Notes: generated by a model not told the origin, from the sequence alone. A DNA stretch of 64,000 bases from Eleginops maclovinus (GCF_036324505.1 NC_086350.1:24995257-25059256), one strand, 5' to 3'; shown: positions 1-11,669, counted from the first letter of the stretch. Numbers and translations are program-made.

Positions 1-199
1 ACAAGTACTTTTAACTGTACAATGCTGCACAGTAAATTACCCACAGTACGTGGGAATAATGTGAAAATGTTCTAAGGACATAACCTCATATGTATGCAGA
101 GCCTGTGGAGACCAAACATTATTTACATCCTACAATATATGACGTACATATGACTTACAGAAGCAGGGCCACGCCTAAACTACACCCCAACTCACCAGA
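1..199. other. intron sequence, nothing recognised
   Basis: This is the left edge of the intron that follows the exon at 3892-4078 on the minus strand. I see no exon, RNA gene or repeat structure in it. Confidence 0.5.
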
Positions 200-810
200 T
201 CTTGCCTTGTTTGTCTCCAATTTCACAACTTCCCTTTCCAACCATCTTCCATCTTCACTCACATTTTTACCCACCTTTCTCCCCCTTACATCCTTTCAAC
301 TTTCATCCCTCCATTTCATTTATCCATTCCCCTACCTACATCACCTTTACCCATATCAATTCATCTATCCCCTTCGTCATCCCTTCGAACCTTTATCCCG
401 TCCTACATCGCTTTGATCCTCACTCTTCACTTTGATTCAGCCATTCCCCTTCCTACATAAACTTACCCATATCCTTTCATCTATTCCCTCCCTTCGTCCC
501 TTCCTGCCTACGTCTCCTCGATGCACATCTCTCCCTTCCAATGTCATCTTTATCCAGATCCCTTCCTCCCTTCATCTTACCCTCCCTAAATCCCTCAGAC
601 CATTGATCCCTTCCTCCCTGCACCTTTAGCCCATTCATCCTTACATTCACTTGTACCTCCATAGCTATATCCCATCGTCCTCATTCCCATCGCTACATCC
701 CTTCCACCTGTTAACCCTCTGCCCATACATCCCTTCAACCCTATGTCACCAAATAACCACATCCCTCCTTCGATACATTCCTTCATCCCCTCTTCCTGTC
801 TCCCCTAATC
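200..810. repeat. pyrimidine-rich degenerate simple repeat
   Basis: About 600 bp of the plus strand is strongly C/T-rich with recurring CATCCCTTC, CCTACATC and TTCATC words and very few G residues. Several open frames here encode only Pro/Ser/His/Leu-rich low-complexity peptides, so they are repeat artefacts rather than genes. The region looks like an old decayed tetranucleotide or minisatellite tract inside the ntrk3 intron. On the receptor transcript it would be purine-rich. Confidence 0.7.
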
Positions 811-3800
811 TATTCTTCTGTAATATGGTGCATACTTTTTGCCTCATTCTAGTTACTGTCTGGGGACTGGTATTCAGATCTGGCCAAACCACCTGAGACT
901 GAACTCTCACCCTGAGTCTCCTTCTGTTGAACTACAGTCCGTCCTCCAGTCCAGCCTGACAGACAAAATCTCTCATCCTTCTTCATCCCTTCCCCTTACA
1001 TTCAATATCTCCTTAAATTGAATCTTTGAATAACATATTGTTGTGGCGTGGTTCTTGCCTGGGAAAATCCAGTCATATTCACAACACTTAAATGGGGCGT
1101 TCTGAAATGAGAACTAAGCCTCTCTCTGACACACACTCAACAAATCTTTATATTTCAAAGATTGACTTTGCCACACACACTGCACATTGCTGAAGCTTGA
1201 ACACACTAAGCACAGTTTGATTTGTTGATGACCGTGTTGCTGTCAACTTCCTGTGTGCTTTGATCTATTCACATATTATATCATTACACAGTCAACGGTT
1301 CATTGATACGGAGAAGCATATAATATAGAGCCCACTTTACAATTTATGACAAGAACTGTCAGTCTGGGGAGATTTAATGTGGTCACTATGTTCTGTAATA
1401 TAATATTAATAATATATTTAAAGCTATTCAATGCAATCTGCGCACAGGTTAATCATAGAAGAGTCAGCGTGAACGTTTAGGCCTTTTACAAATGCGGAGG
1501 ATGTTATGATGAAAAGCTTACCCCCTCTTGACAACCAGAGGGTCCTAACCATGAAGGCTTATGTTAATGAGATTCTTGTTAAAGGCACTTACCATAATAA
1601 TAATCTGTCTCTGAACCTATGGGAGGAGAAAGAAAAGTGAATAAGATATATAAGATGCTGTAATACATCATAGAACATACATGTTTGAGGGTGCAAGGGA
1701 AAGAACAAGAGAAATAAAATGTTGGATAAGAAACAGAGCATGGTGAGAAGAGCATAGCACCAGAAATAACACTGTTAACAAGAACATCGCCTTGTCTAAA
1801 TGTAGCTCTCCTGCATTCTCACTTACACTAAATAGAAACTTTATTTCAGCATATCATACAGTCTAGCTCCAGTTAACCTACATGATTTTGAAAATCTTCA
1901 CAGATTTTAAGATTTGGCTGCACGACACGCATAAGCAGAACTACACAGATGTTCTTCTCTCTAATCCCAAGCGTACACACACTACAAGATTTGAAAATAA
2001 TTGTGCATCAAACACTGCCGGCTTTTATTAGGGTTATCGTGCCAGAGGGTCTGAGAGAGCCTGGATAAAAACATAGTTGTGTTGCAAAAACTTGAGTTAG
2101 TCTTTTGACTCTCATGTTTAGTATCCGTCAACGGTAGCACGCTAGCTAACGTAACACTTGAGAGCTAGAATGTTTATCATTGCTTGGCATAGTATTTATT
2201 GTCCAACTAGTTATTAGACTTGACAATGGTGCCAGTATTAGTGGTTCCATGCGAAACTTAGTAGGTTATTGTACAAAGTCTGGGTTATAGATTTTAAAAT
2301 CCAGATTGACAAACCAAAGTTTCAAAGACTATATTAAAAAATCGTAGCCCTGTAAATGGAATAATCTCGAAAATGTATCTAAAATTTAAGAAATTGGTCC
2401 AGCACAGCTTTTAATTAAAACCTGCAGGGCCAGTTTTGTGTGGATAGACCGGGAAAATGGTCCAGTCTTCTAAGAGCGACAACTCAAGCCAAGATTGTTA
2501 TGTAGGTCTTTTGGTAGGTCTTCTTGCTTGGACACTTCCACTGTGTCCTGTGTGCTCCGCCCTCTACTGGACTTAAAAGGTCATGACTTTCCGATCAAAC
2601 ACACGCATCTGTCACTGTATTCATTCCCATGCATGTAGCTGGCCAAGCAAAATGAGCGTACCCGGATACATGCTGACCACATGGTTTAGTTTATAAGTTG
2701 CTGACTCTTATCTTTTCTCTCTTCAGTGATCAGCAATTTCCCACTGGTTAAGTTCTACAATGAATCCCCTTTTGGGCAATATACTTATACATTTCTTTGT
2801 GCTCCTTGCTTGAGAAGCAACCTTAAACCGGTCAGTAGCTATCAGTATGGTTAGTCAATGTTTTTGCAGGGCATACATTTGTCGGAGCTCCACCCACAGA
2901 GCCCATACAGGGTGGAGCTAGAAAAAAGGTTACTTGTATTGTACTTGTATTGTAAATATAACAGTTCTATAATCACAAGCAGCCTCCGTCAAGGGGCCCC
3001 TTCTACCGTATGCCGCTCACTGGAGAGGTTGTAGGATAATACAGCGCCTAGATGCCTTATATACTGTGTGGTCCAACATATTCAGATAGGCCCTCCTGAT
3101 TTTTGCGGGGCACGCTGATATCATTTATTTCAGTTGGTGAACATGTGTGTGTGATTGGAGTAGAGTTTTAGTGTCCATAGAGTCCAGTAGAGGGCTCGGC
3201 TGCGCTTATAGAAATAGGTTTACAATATTTAACCTTAGTTTTATCCATTTTGTGGACTTGTTTCCAATTTTGTATTAATTCTTTCTTTTTGAATTTCCCC
3301 CTGCCCTATTCACATGTGTTTTGGATTCATTCCTGCCAGAAGCCAGCCACTGTGTCTTTCATGGTCTTCTGACACATCTGATGGAACAGTCACAATGGAA
3401 AGTACTAATAGCAGAAACCTTGGCAATTTCGTGGAATTAGCATTTAGTATCACCTTCTGACAAAAGTAGTTCCCCAACAAGAAGAGAACCCCTTAAATGC
3501 TACACATTATGTGTAAGCTACATTTGTTTCAAAACCATGTGACACATCTCTGCTGCACAGATAGACTTCAATCTATCAGTTACGTATGTGTTTGTGGAGA
3601 CAGCTGGAGGCCTTGAATTGGGTCAAAATGAAGTGGGGTAGAGATGTGGGAACACGTTTTTATTTATTGTTTACATGAGAGAAAAATGCTTAGTGGGTCC
3701 TTGTTCTCACGGAGTGAAATATGAAAGAGAAGGTTGGTACTTTTTATAGTACTTAGTAACAGATATCTAATGACATGACGGTATTTTCTTTGGATTCTTT

Positions 3801-3891
3801 CAATCACAGCGATTCAGTTCATATTATGTCTGGTGTTTCTATAGTTCATACTTTAACAGTATTCAATCTGACACAAATGGACCCAACTTAC
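811..3891. other. ntrk3 intron, no recognised feature
   Basis: This AT-rich, apparently unique sequence continues the intron 3' of the exon at 3892-4078. I looked for the TrkC juxtamembrane/transmembrane exon (acidic linker followed by a hydrophobic segment) on the minus strand and did not find it, so it should lie below position 1. A short stretch around 2885-3070 may be an old repeat fragment, but I cannot assign it. Confidence 0.5.
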
Positions 3892-4078
3892 CATCAAATT
3901 TCGGCCCGTCCAGGAAGTGTCCGTACACGGTGCTGATAGCCTCACCCAGCTCGTTGCTGGCCACCAGTGTGTAGTTGCCATTGTTGTGGTGCGTTGGGTT
4001 CTTAAAAGTTAGGCAGCCTTCTATGTAGTCTTGATACGTATCCATATCAGGACGCAGATACTCAGAGTGGGATATTTC
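3892..4078 (-). CDS. ntrk3: TrkC receptor exon: second half of Ig-like C2 domain 2
   Basis: This 187-nt exon enters in phase 0 and leaves in phase 1. It sits between a CCCAG acceptor (AG at 4079-4080) and a perfect GTAAGT donor (3886-3891). It encodes the C-terminal half of the membrane-proximal Ig domain, the main neurotrophin-3 binding module of TrkC. Diagnostic strings are EGCLTF, NPTHHNNGNYTL and YGHFLDGP. The Cys in EGC is the partner of DTC in the preceding exon, and NYT is an N-glycosylation sequon. The GHFL ending is TrkC-like; as I recall, TrkB has AHFMGWP here, which is why I call ntrk3 rather than ntrk2. The next exon (linker, transmembrane, kinase) is outside the window. Confidence 0.93.
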
Positions 4079-4277
4079 CTGGGAGGGGAGCAAATAAACA
4101 ACATGTTATGAAGCCCTGTGCAAAGACATGTATCTACTCATTTACATGCCAAGATAAGAAAGAAAGATATAATCTTAGACCACCGCTTCTGTCATTTCTT
4201 GGCAGACCACACTGCCCCACACCCCATTTTTATTCTACATAGTTAAACAAATAAAAGAGCAACCATGAGATGATAAA

Positions 4278-4322
4278 TCATTTAGAATTGTACAATAGAT
4301 TGATGAAATCGATCAGTAGCAC
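4278..4322 (-). other. in-frame read-through segment after weak 5' splice site
   Basis: Reading past the weak donor GTGCTA keeps the receptor frame open for 14 codons (beginning VLLID and ending YNSK) before TGA at 4278-4280. If the 244-bp intron were retained, the protein would end in the middle of the second Ig domain and lack a membrane anchor. The reading frame and stop are seen directly; use of this form is inference. Confidence 0.35.
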
Positions 4323-4435
4323 CTTATCTTTGTAGAACCACTGTAAGGTGGGGTGGGGCGAGCCTCGAACCGTGAACTCGATGCACGTGTCATGGCGCCG
4401 TTCTGGCTCCAAAAGCTTCAAAATGGTTGGAGGAT
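4323..4435 (-). CDS. ntrk3: TrkC receptor exon: first half of Ig-like C2 domain 2
   Basis: This 113-nt exon enters in phase 1 and leaves in phase 0. It encodes the start of the second Ig-like domain of the neurotrophin receptor: the codon shared with the upstream exon plus PPTILKLLEPERRHDTCIEF, then the VRGSPHPTLQWFYKDK strand. The Cys of DTCIEF is the domain's first disulphide Cys, and LQW supplies the core Trp. The acceptor is CCTAG (AG at 4436-4437). The donor reads GTGCTA, which matches the consensus only at GT, yet the downstream exon joins it in frame and continues the TrkC alignment. The intron to the next exon is only 244 bp. This exon recruits NT-3 together with the exon at 3892-4078. 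Confidence 0.92.
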
Positions 4436-4494
4436 CTAGGAATGCAGAGAGACCACATGGCAGATGAGCAGATTAAAATGCTAAGAGTCAGATT

Positions 4495-4590
4495 TAAAGA
4501 GGCCTTATTATGTTTTAGGGGGGTTTCCCTTTCCTATGTGTTCTATAGGTGTTTGTGCATGTAAATGGACAATAACCTCCAGGGCACAAC
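4495..4590 (+). mobile_element. partial TTAA-flanked MITE (family A)
   Basis: The left end reads TTAA then AGAGGCCTTATTATG, followed by the GGGTTTCCC and TTTTGTGCATGTAAATGG-like left arm shared with copies at 35482 and 43454. The right end is not preserved. It lies in the intron between the exons at 4323 and 11670. Confidence 0.6.
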
Positions 4591-7561
4591 ACATATTTAT
4601 ATTTATGATACTTTATGAGGCTAATCTCCACCTATAAAGTGTAAATGCAAAACGGCAAAAGTAAGAAGCTAAAATTAGGCTATAATCAAACTGAAATCAT
4701 TGCATCGCTGGGCAACACCATCGCTAAGGTAAAGGTGGCTAATCTTTAGTGTGAGGACATTTAGTAGTTTATTCAGTCACTTGTTAGCAACCGCCATTTT
4801 TATGACACATACTGTCGAAGATTAAGACATTCACCAAGGGGTTAGTTCATTATGTATTTATGACTTTGAAGCGAGGGAACTAGATTGGTGAATGCTATGT
4901 TATTTCCTGCTTTTAGGACTCATTCCTGCACCAATATGTTGTGGCAGCACATGAGACAAGAAGAGACGGGAGGGGAGACCGTGATTGTCCTTTTAATATG
5001 CTGGTCTCATCACATTCTGTCCCAATCGATTCAGAGTGGTGGAGTGTGTGTGTTGCTGTTCTCATGTTTCTCTCTGTTGCCTGACAAAACGCTTTTCTAA
5101 ACGCAAACACGATTTGCTGTTTGCTGCAACAGTGTTATCGTCTTTCCACAGCCGACTGAGAAATTCAAACCAGCAGCAGAGAAAGACGATCTCACTGTTA
5201 TTAGTCGTTTCACCACAAATGAAATTAATCCTTTCAAGACTTCGCACAGACAAACAGTTTGTAGAGTGTATGCCTGACAGAGTAAAGGGAGCTCTGTGTA
5301 TTAACAACCGTCCAGTGAAATAAATAGTAAAGCTGTGCTAATAGGATCTAGAGGCTGCGGTGGTCAAAAAACCCCACAATGTCATACATGGAACCTGCCA
5401 AGAATACTTATTTTCTTTAAGCATTTTCTATGATAAAAGACCTAATAGGTATATATAACAAATGTCTCCTAAAGTGACAAACATACAAATAATGATCACA
5501 AGCTCTGTACATCCCCTCCCACATTAGACACAACTTTGGAATTAATTCAAGTAATAATAATTTACATTTCACATGTTTCTGTTCAGTGTGCAATCATATT
5601 TATTTATTTGTAATATTCGTAATTCTTGTAAATGTTTTTCTTTTATTTAATTTACATTTTTACTAGTTCTATTTTTTTTTGGGGGGGGGGGGTCATTGGG
5701 TCCGGAAGCGACGTTAGCGCCCTCATACTTTATTTTTCTAGAAAAACCCCTGCAGGTTGTAACCACTAATTTAGTTGAATCCCAGTGCTCTCATCAAACA
5801 ACAACTAACAGCAATCCACATTTAATCTCCAACATAACTGTGCCTGCATGTCCTAAGAAGGCTTATTTTTCCTTACTTTTAATCATAACTCACTGGATTC
5901 TGAACATCTCACTAAAGGACTGCTGTTGAAATGTAGCCGGGGGTCATAAATGTTTGAATTGTACACTATGGTGATTAATGTGCGTTGCCGTTATAAACAA
6001 ATAAAAGACATTACCCCATGTTAAATAATATGCTGGTAATGTATAATACATATTCACTGATTTATATTTGCACATTGTAACAGTGTACAAACATTAGTGG
6101 TAGCACTCACCAACCGTGTGTCTTCTGAATTTCCATTCTGTTGAAACCCTCTTTCTCTCTCCTTTGTGCATTTATGAATTATCACTCAATGTGCATGTCT
6201 TTATTAAAATGTGTTTATATTCAATTGGAAATTGAATATAGACTGTTAAGTTTGAAGTATGGAAAGGTTGCATCAACTGTTTGCGTCATGCTTGGGGGAA
6301 TGCTTTTATATACTTTATGTGGAAATGATTAACCAATAAAGCATTTGGTGGTAAAGTTCAATACTTGAAGTTTACTGTTAGGGACAACGATCAGGTTTTT
6401 TAAGCAATTGATTACAGTTAGTTTGGAACAAAGCACAGCAAGGCTTTTCCCTAAAGTCAAAACATAAGTATATTCCAGGAAGCATAATATAATTGTAATC
6501 CATTATATTTAGTCAGAAAGAGCCTGCTTTTGCTGAAGTGACTCCAATACAGAACTGATCGCTGTTTTCTGGTGAATGGATCAGCAGAACAACATTGGCT
6601 GCAAGCCCAAGACATAAATAAATGGGACGTACCTACAGCAGCTAGCTCTGTGCTGTATGTCAGGAAAACAGCACTATAGGAACCGTAGTGAGGATTGAGC
6701 ACAGAAGCATCAAGTAACACCTGAGAAAGACCGTAAAAAAAACTACAACATGACATTAAGGGATGACTAAATCCAGTTTGTGATACACAGCTGACCTTCT
6801 TTTTCGGCTAGAATGAAAAATGTAACCCACTTTACGAATTTAGATAAACAATAAGCTGGAAAATGTGGCACACTGAAGCCATTAGGAGTCATTAGCAGAT
6901 GGCAGACCGGGAGACAATATGTGAGAAACATGTGCACACTGTAATTATATAGAGAAGACCAAAAACCTTGCCAATGCATTACATTGTGAATTGTGTTGTG
7001 CTTTTGGCACATGCAAACAGTGTCACAGGGAAGAACAATCACTGCTATACTTCCATAAATATCACCCACTGTGGATGTTCTTCAGTGTCCCACAAATGAT
7101 TTATTCAGTACTAAAACCAGGTTGGGTTACAGAAGGAGATATACATTTACATGATTCATAATATGCTGATTATTAATTATTAAGTCATTAAAAAAATGAC
7201 CACCCATACCACCATAATTAAATAGCTTGTTTCTGTCCAACCAACAGTCATTAATCCAAGGATATTTGGTTTACTGTGATAGAAACAAAGGAAGGAAGCA
7301 GATATTAACAGTTAACAACCTCCAAACCTGTAACACAAAAATAATTACACTATCTACCGTTGTCCTGTCTTTGGACCGACCTTTAGCTCATTCCTATAGA
7401 ACCAAAGAGAATGATAGCCTAGATGATTTAAACTGAACTTCCTGCTTTTTTTTTTGCTGTCTTTGCTTCTCAGTGAGGATGATAATGTAAGAGATGAGTA
7501 TGAGACATGATAGCCTGTAGACTGTAACAGTTTGCGTATAAGAAAATGAATTGGAAAGTTG
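4591..7561. other. ntrk3 intron, no recognised feature
   Basis: AT-rich intronic sequence with a short poly-G run near 5682-5692. The open frames here (for example 5036-5323 and 6767-7069) have no family resemblance I recognise, no start context and no splice support. Confidence 0.45.
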
Positions 7562-7624
7562 GAAAGCAATTTCCCTGTAAGGGATTAATAAAGTGTGTCT
7601 TCTTCTTCTTCTTCTTCTTCTTCT
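7562..7624 (+). repeat. 3' tail of a LINE/SINE-type retroelement with (CTT)n
   Basis: The sequence TTTCCCTGTAAGGGATTAATAAAG followed by a run of CTT triplets is the kind of 3' end shared by many fish non-LTR elements (stem-like CCCTGTAAGGG, then AATAAAG, then a short tandem tail). Only the tail is recognisable. Confidence 0.5.
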
Positions 7625-8097
7625 ACCATAATGATTTACAGAAAAGGTAAGCTAGTTAGCTAGCCAAACGATGTATTAAATAGTATAGCTCAAGAGTCAT
7701 TTACAAATATAAACTGCACTGACGTTGACTTCTTTCTTTACATTTCAATAATAATCTCATTGTTTAGTCATTTCTTGCCAATGGAGTGCAGTTCAGGTTT
7801 AGCTAGTCATGTAAAATGGCACTTCACTGATTTATCGATGCACAATAACAGTTACACTATCGATGGACAGTAGGGAAACAGAATCCACTAAATCATTTAG
7901 TTTTTCGCACCTTCTTCCATGTGAAAACCTGATCTTCCCAAAATGCAACACCTCCAGTGGTGCGTTCTGCTTGGAGCGTCTAATTGTCCACAGCTACATG
8001 AAGCAAAACACAAAAGTTCTTCAGGTAGATTTAGCCAGAGCAATCTGGAAGGTGTTTTACTACTCCTCAGATAGCTAGTTTCTCTCTATTATTCCTC

Positions 8098-8160
8098 TAT
8101 AAGATAAGATAAGATAAGATGTACCTTTATTAATCCCCGTGGGGAAATTTGAGTGTTTAA
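8098..8160 (-). repeat. 3' tail of a LINE/SINE-type retroelement with (AGATA)n
   Basis: Four AGATA-type units are followed by a TTTATTAATCCCCGTGGGGAAA stretch. On the minus strand this reads as the same class of tail as at 7562-7624 (stem-loop, AATAAAG, short tandem repeat) in the opposite orientation. The body of the element is not recognisable. Confidence 0.5.
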
Positions 8161-8279
8161 GCAGCAAGAGAGAAGAGGAAAAACTGCACAGGTTCACACA
8201 GGGATATGAAACACAAATTTAAAATAAAAAAAAAAAAATTCTAAAAACAAACAAAACAAAAAATAAATAAATTAAATAA

Positions 8280-8319
8280 AATATATATATATATATATAT
8301 TATATATATTTTTATTTAT

Positions 8320-8371
<52 letters not shown>

Positions 8372-8412
8372 ATATATATATTATTATTATAATATATATA
8401 TATATATATAAT
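8280..8412. repeat. (AT)n array
   Basis: About 130 bp of almost pure alternating A/T with a few TTAT and AAAT interruptions, just beyond an A-rich stretch at 8221-8280. It is self-complementary and likely to be unstable or misassembled. Confidence 0.9.
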
Positions 8413-9397
8413 TTATAATACAGATAAGTACGAAAGTATTGTTAAACATATACACATGTATGTGTGCAGAGAGAGAGTGCAGGTCAAAGGGTTAGGGTTA
8501 TTGTCAGTGAGTTGCATGAACTCACAGCTGTCTTTAGCATTTGATGCAAGAGTTTATTCCCCTTCGGTATGAACACTGTTGCACTGTTTTTAAAATTATT
8601 CATTCAGTCATGTAACTTAAGTTCAAAAAATAGATCAACATTTGCGCAACTATTCGTTCTTAGTTTCTTGTGGTAGATGAAAAGATTGATATCACTCTCA
8701 TGTCTTTCAAATAAGGTAGCTGCTTAGCTTAGCTTAGCGCTTATCACTAAGCCTGGAAACAGCGGGAACCAGCTAGCATGCTCTGTCCACAGGTAAGTAG
8801 CCTTATCAATCCTGCAAGGTACCAGGCATCCAGTAAAATACCCCAGGAAGTCTGACACTCTTTGGAAACCTAAGTTGTCATTCATACTCTCTGTTTTTTC
8901 TGCAGCTTAAACAGACAAGATGTAATGTAAGCCTTGGAGGTGCTCTGCTACCTTTCGGCAGAATCCACAGTATAGAGCTTTTAATCAGTTCACCAACTAG
9001 CATATTCAGGTTTTTTCAAAAAAGGCTTATCCAGGCTTATAGCAGGTTATACTGTATACCGTTTGCTCATAACCTCAGAACATAATGAAACACCTCAAAC
9101 ACCAGCACAACCGGGATCATGCTCTGCTTGTAAACACATCTGCTGATGACTTTCTTAAACTCTGGGAAGTTAATCTTTTTTTATTAAAGAAATATTGTTA
9201 GGACAGTCACACATTAACATTACCCAAAATGCACCTCAACCATAAATAGTAAGTGTTTTTTGCTAGATGGGTTTAGTGGTCCACATAAAGTAACACAGAA
9301 AAGAAAAAGTATTTACATCTACGATACAACTACTTTTATGTTCCATCTTTTATAATAAAGCATATTAATATCATATTATTCATTTACACAATGTTCT

Positions 9398-9625
9398 TTA
9401 ATGACTGATAACAAATACTTTGGTTTGGCCCTGAAAACACACAAGCTGCTTTTGGAGCCTAACAGCCTAAAGACAAAGTCCACTTCTCATCCATATTGAC
9501 TGCTTCTCTGTTGCTACACATCCTGACTAATAGGCAGTCAAACTGTGGCCAGATGCACAACCAGAAGCATGGATGTAATAAGATGAATATGTTGTGGTCT
9601 GAGTCATCTGTCCTGCCTGTCTTGA
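9398..9625 (+). repeat. interspersed repeat, copy 1 of 2
   Basis: This segment is closely similar, in the same orientation, to 13088-13318. Shared landmarks in order are GCCCTGAA, CACAAGCTGCTT, CTTCTCATCCATATTGACTG, ACACATCCTGA and AAGATGAATATGTTGTGG. No terminal repeats or coding potential are evident, so I cannot assign a class. Confidence 0.7.
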
Positions 9626-10534
9626 CATTTACTTTTGCCTGAATTTCAGCTCATATTGCTTCCCAATAAAATCAAGTTCCAGTACAGAGCAACTTAAAAT
9701 AGTTTACTTTTAAATTTGAGACTATGGGAGAGGCTATATATGCATGATGTGTGGGTGGAGTTTACACTGAAAATAGACGGTGCATTGTGAGAGTTTTTAA
9801 TTATTATACACAACAGGGTTGCTGTGTTCTTCCAAAAATATGTGTATATAAGACGCTGAGTACATCATTTAGTTGAACAGGTTTCCGCTATATAGCAAAA
9901 AGTATGACATGATATTTCTCTAAATGGTATTAAATATTCCGTAGGGTTTATGTCAGTTTGCAAAAGTTTGTAACCACTCAAATTACTCTCTATTTAGATA
10001 CTCTCTGTTAGTATATTTTGAAATGATCAAAGTTGCATGTGTTTTAATAACTAATTACATAGTAGCCTGATGTCACTGATGATTTGTGATCATTGCTCAT
10101 ACTGTACTTCTTCCTTGGTTATAGCATGACTGGCTGGCTGACGTCGATGTGAATGCTGTTACCAGGGTAACCCAGAAAGCTGTTGTGTACTTGGCTGATG
10201 CTATTTTGTCAGCTGAGCTTTATCTGTGATCAACACGGACTGAAGAGACCGGGTTGATTAAAAAAGCAATGAAGAAGTGAATTACTGCAGAGGGAACGAC
10301 AGATCCCCTCATGCCTAAAAATTAAGCTCCATCACCATGAACACACATATATTCTGACTCAATCCCAAACACGACGTGCTGCTGCCACGAATACTCACTA
10401 GAGCAATAAATGTGGATTATTCCGCCGCTGGAAATAGTCCCCAAACAAATGCACTTTTTCCTTTTGATAACAACTACAGTAAGTAGCTACTTGAGGCAAT
10501 TAATGAGCACAAAAAAATGGCTGAGATATTGCGT
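9626..10534. other. ntrk3 intron, no recognised feature
   Basis: Unique-looking intronic sequence with no exon, RNA gene or repeat that I can identify. Confidence 0.4.
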
Positions 10535-10797
10535 AATATGTATGTAGTAACGGAGTAACATGGGTTTTATATGGGTGTTGTATGGACGTAGTAACTGTGT
10601 AATATGGGTGTAACATGGGTGTAACATGGGTGCTGTATGGGTGCAATATTGGTGTAATATAGATGTTGTAAGGATGTAATATGGGGATACAATGGGTAAT
10701 ATATGGGGATACAATTAGTGTAATAAGGTTGTATTTATGGTGAAGTATAGGTGTAACATAGGTATTATATGGATGTAATAAGAGTAATAACAGCAAT
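10535..10797. repeat. degenerate minisatellite, unit about 10-12 bp
   Basis: Imperfect tandem units based on ATGGGTGTAAT, with variants ATGGGTGCTGT, ATAGATGTTGT and ATGGGGATACA. Long minus-strand open frames (10487-10796) rich in His/Tyr/Thr/Pro are by-products of this repeat and not genes. Confidence 0.8.
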
Positions 10798-11637
10798 ATG
10801 TAATATAGGTAAATAATATATAAAATGTTAAATGTATTTCTGGAGATACACGTTAATGGGGGGAGAATTAATGTCCTATTTTAAAAGAAATCATGAAGCA
10901 ATTAACTCTTTTCCCCAAAACATTTAAACTGCTTGCCCATTAATTAGGGCTAATTGGAGCTGAGAGTCACAAACAAGGTAGGAAGGGAAACAAACATTTT
11001 ATGACAATAATAAAATAAGGTTATACAATAAGGCTAATTGCTTTGACAGATGTGAGGTTAAGAATCATGTCAAAATGAGAGATAGGGCTCCTGTGTAAAC
11101 ATATTCAATAGTGATATCAACCCAATAGAGTTAAAGTGAAGTGCTCTCATGTGAAGACCTAGTGACATCTGACTTAAAATGAAAAATAAAATATCTGCTC
11201 AATTATTTTCACATCAGAGAAAAATTAGCTGTTAAGAGATACAATAACTAAGAGTTTAAGAAAGTCCCAAATAATGTAATGCAATGTGTTTGGACAAAAG
11301 GTTGAATATATAAGCAGCTTATCATTTGCTTTAATGAGACGTACTGTACGTTTATCAGCTGAAGCATGCATTTCCCCTGATGATGTACTGTAGGTGTGAT
11401 GCCGCTGTGACCTTTTTAATAGCCATGTGACAAGATTATTTATGAGACACATTCATGCAAACCGCTCCTTGTGTAGGTCACATGAATATAAACACACACA
11501 AACACACACACCCTCAAGGTCAGATTTGCTGTAATGATGATGGATTAGCCTCTAAAGCGCTATGTTACCAGTAGTAAGTACTTTCCTAGAGTGACTATTA
11601 AATGAAAGATATACCAGCCAGCCAATAGAAGCATGTT
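10798..11637. other. ntrk3 intron; AT-rich homeodomain-like motifs near 10939-10975
   Basis: No exon is recognised. Around 10939-10975 the sequence carries adjacent TAATTA and CTAATTG words (CCATTAATTAGGGCTAATTG), which are consistent with, but do not prove, a homeodomain-type regulatory element. Confidence 0.3.
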
Positions 11638-11638
11638 T

Positions 11639-11664
11639 ACTGTGTGTGTGTGTGTGTGTGTGTA
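11639..11664. repeat. (TG)n directly downstream of a receptor 5' splice site
   Basis: On the ntrk3 (minus) strand this is (CA)13 beginning within a few nucleotides of the GTAAGT donor of the exon at 11670-11814. Because of its position it could influence splicing. Confidence 0.9.
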
Positions 11665-11669
11665 CTTAC

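Noticed and set aside
90..896. Pro/Ser/His-rich overlapping ORFs
   Set aside because: They come from a degenerate pyrimidine-rich repeat with no start context and no conserved domain.
3863..3891. Extension of the Ig2 exon past 3892
   Set aside because: The frame stays open, but a perfect GTAAGT donor at 3886-3891 and the phase-1 junction expected for Trk genes end the exon at 3892.
10487..10796. Tyr/His/Thr-rich minus-strand ORFs
   Set aside because: They are direct products of the 10-12 bp minisatellite.
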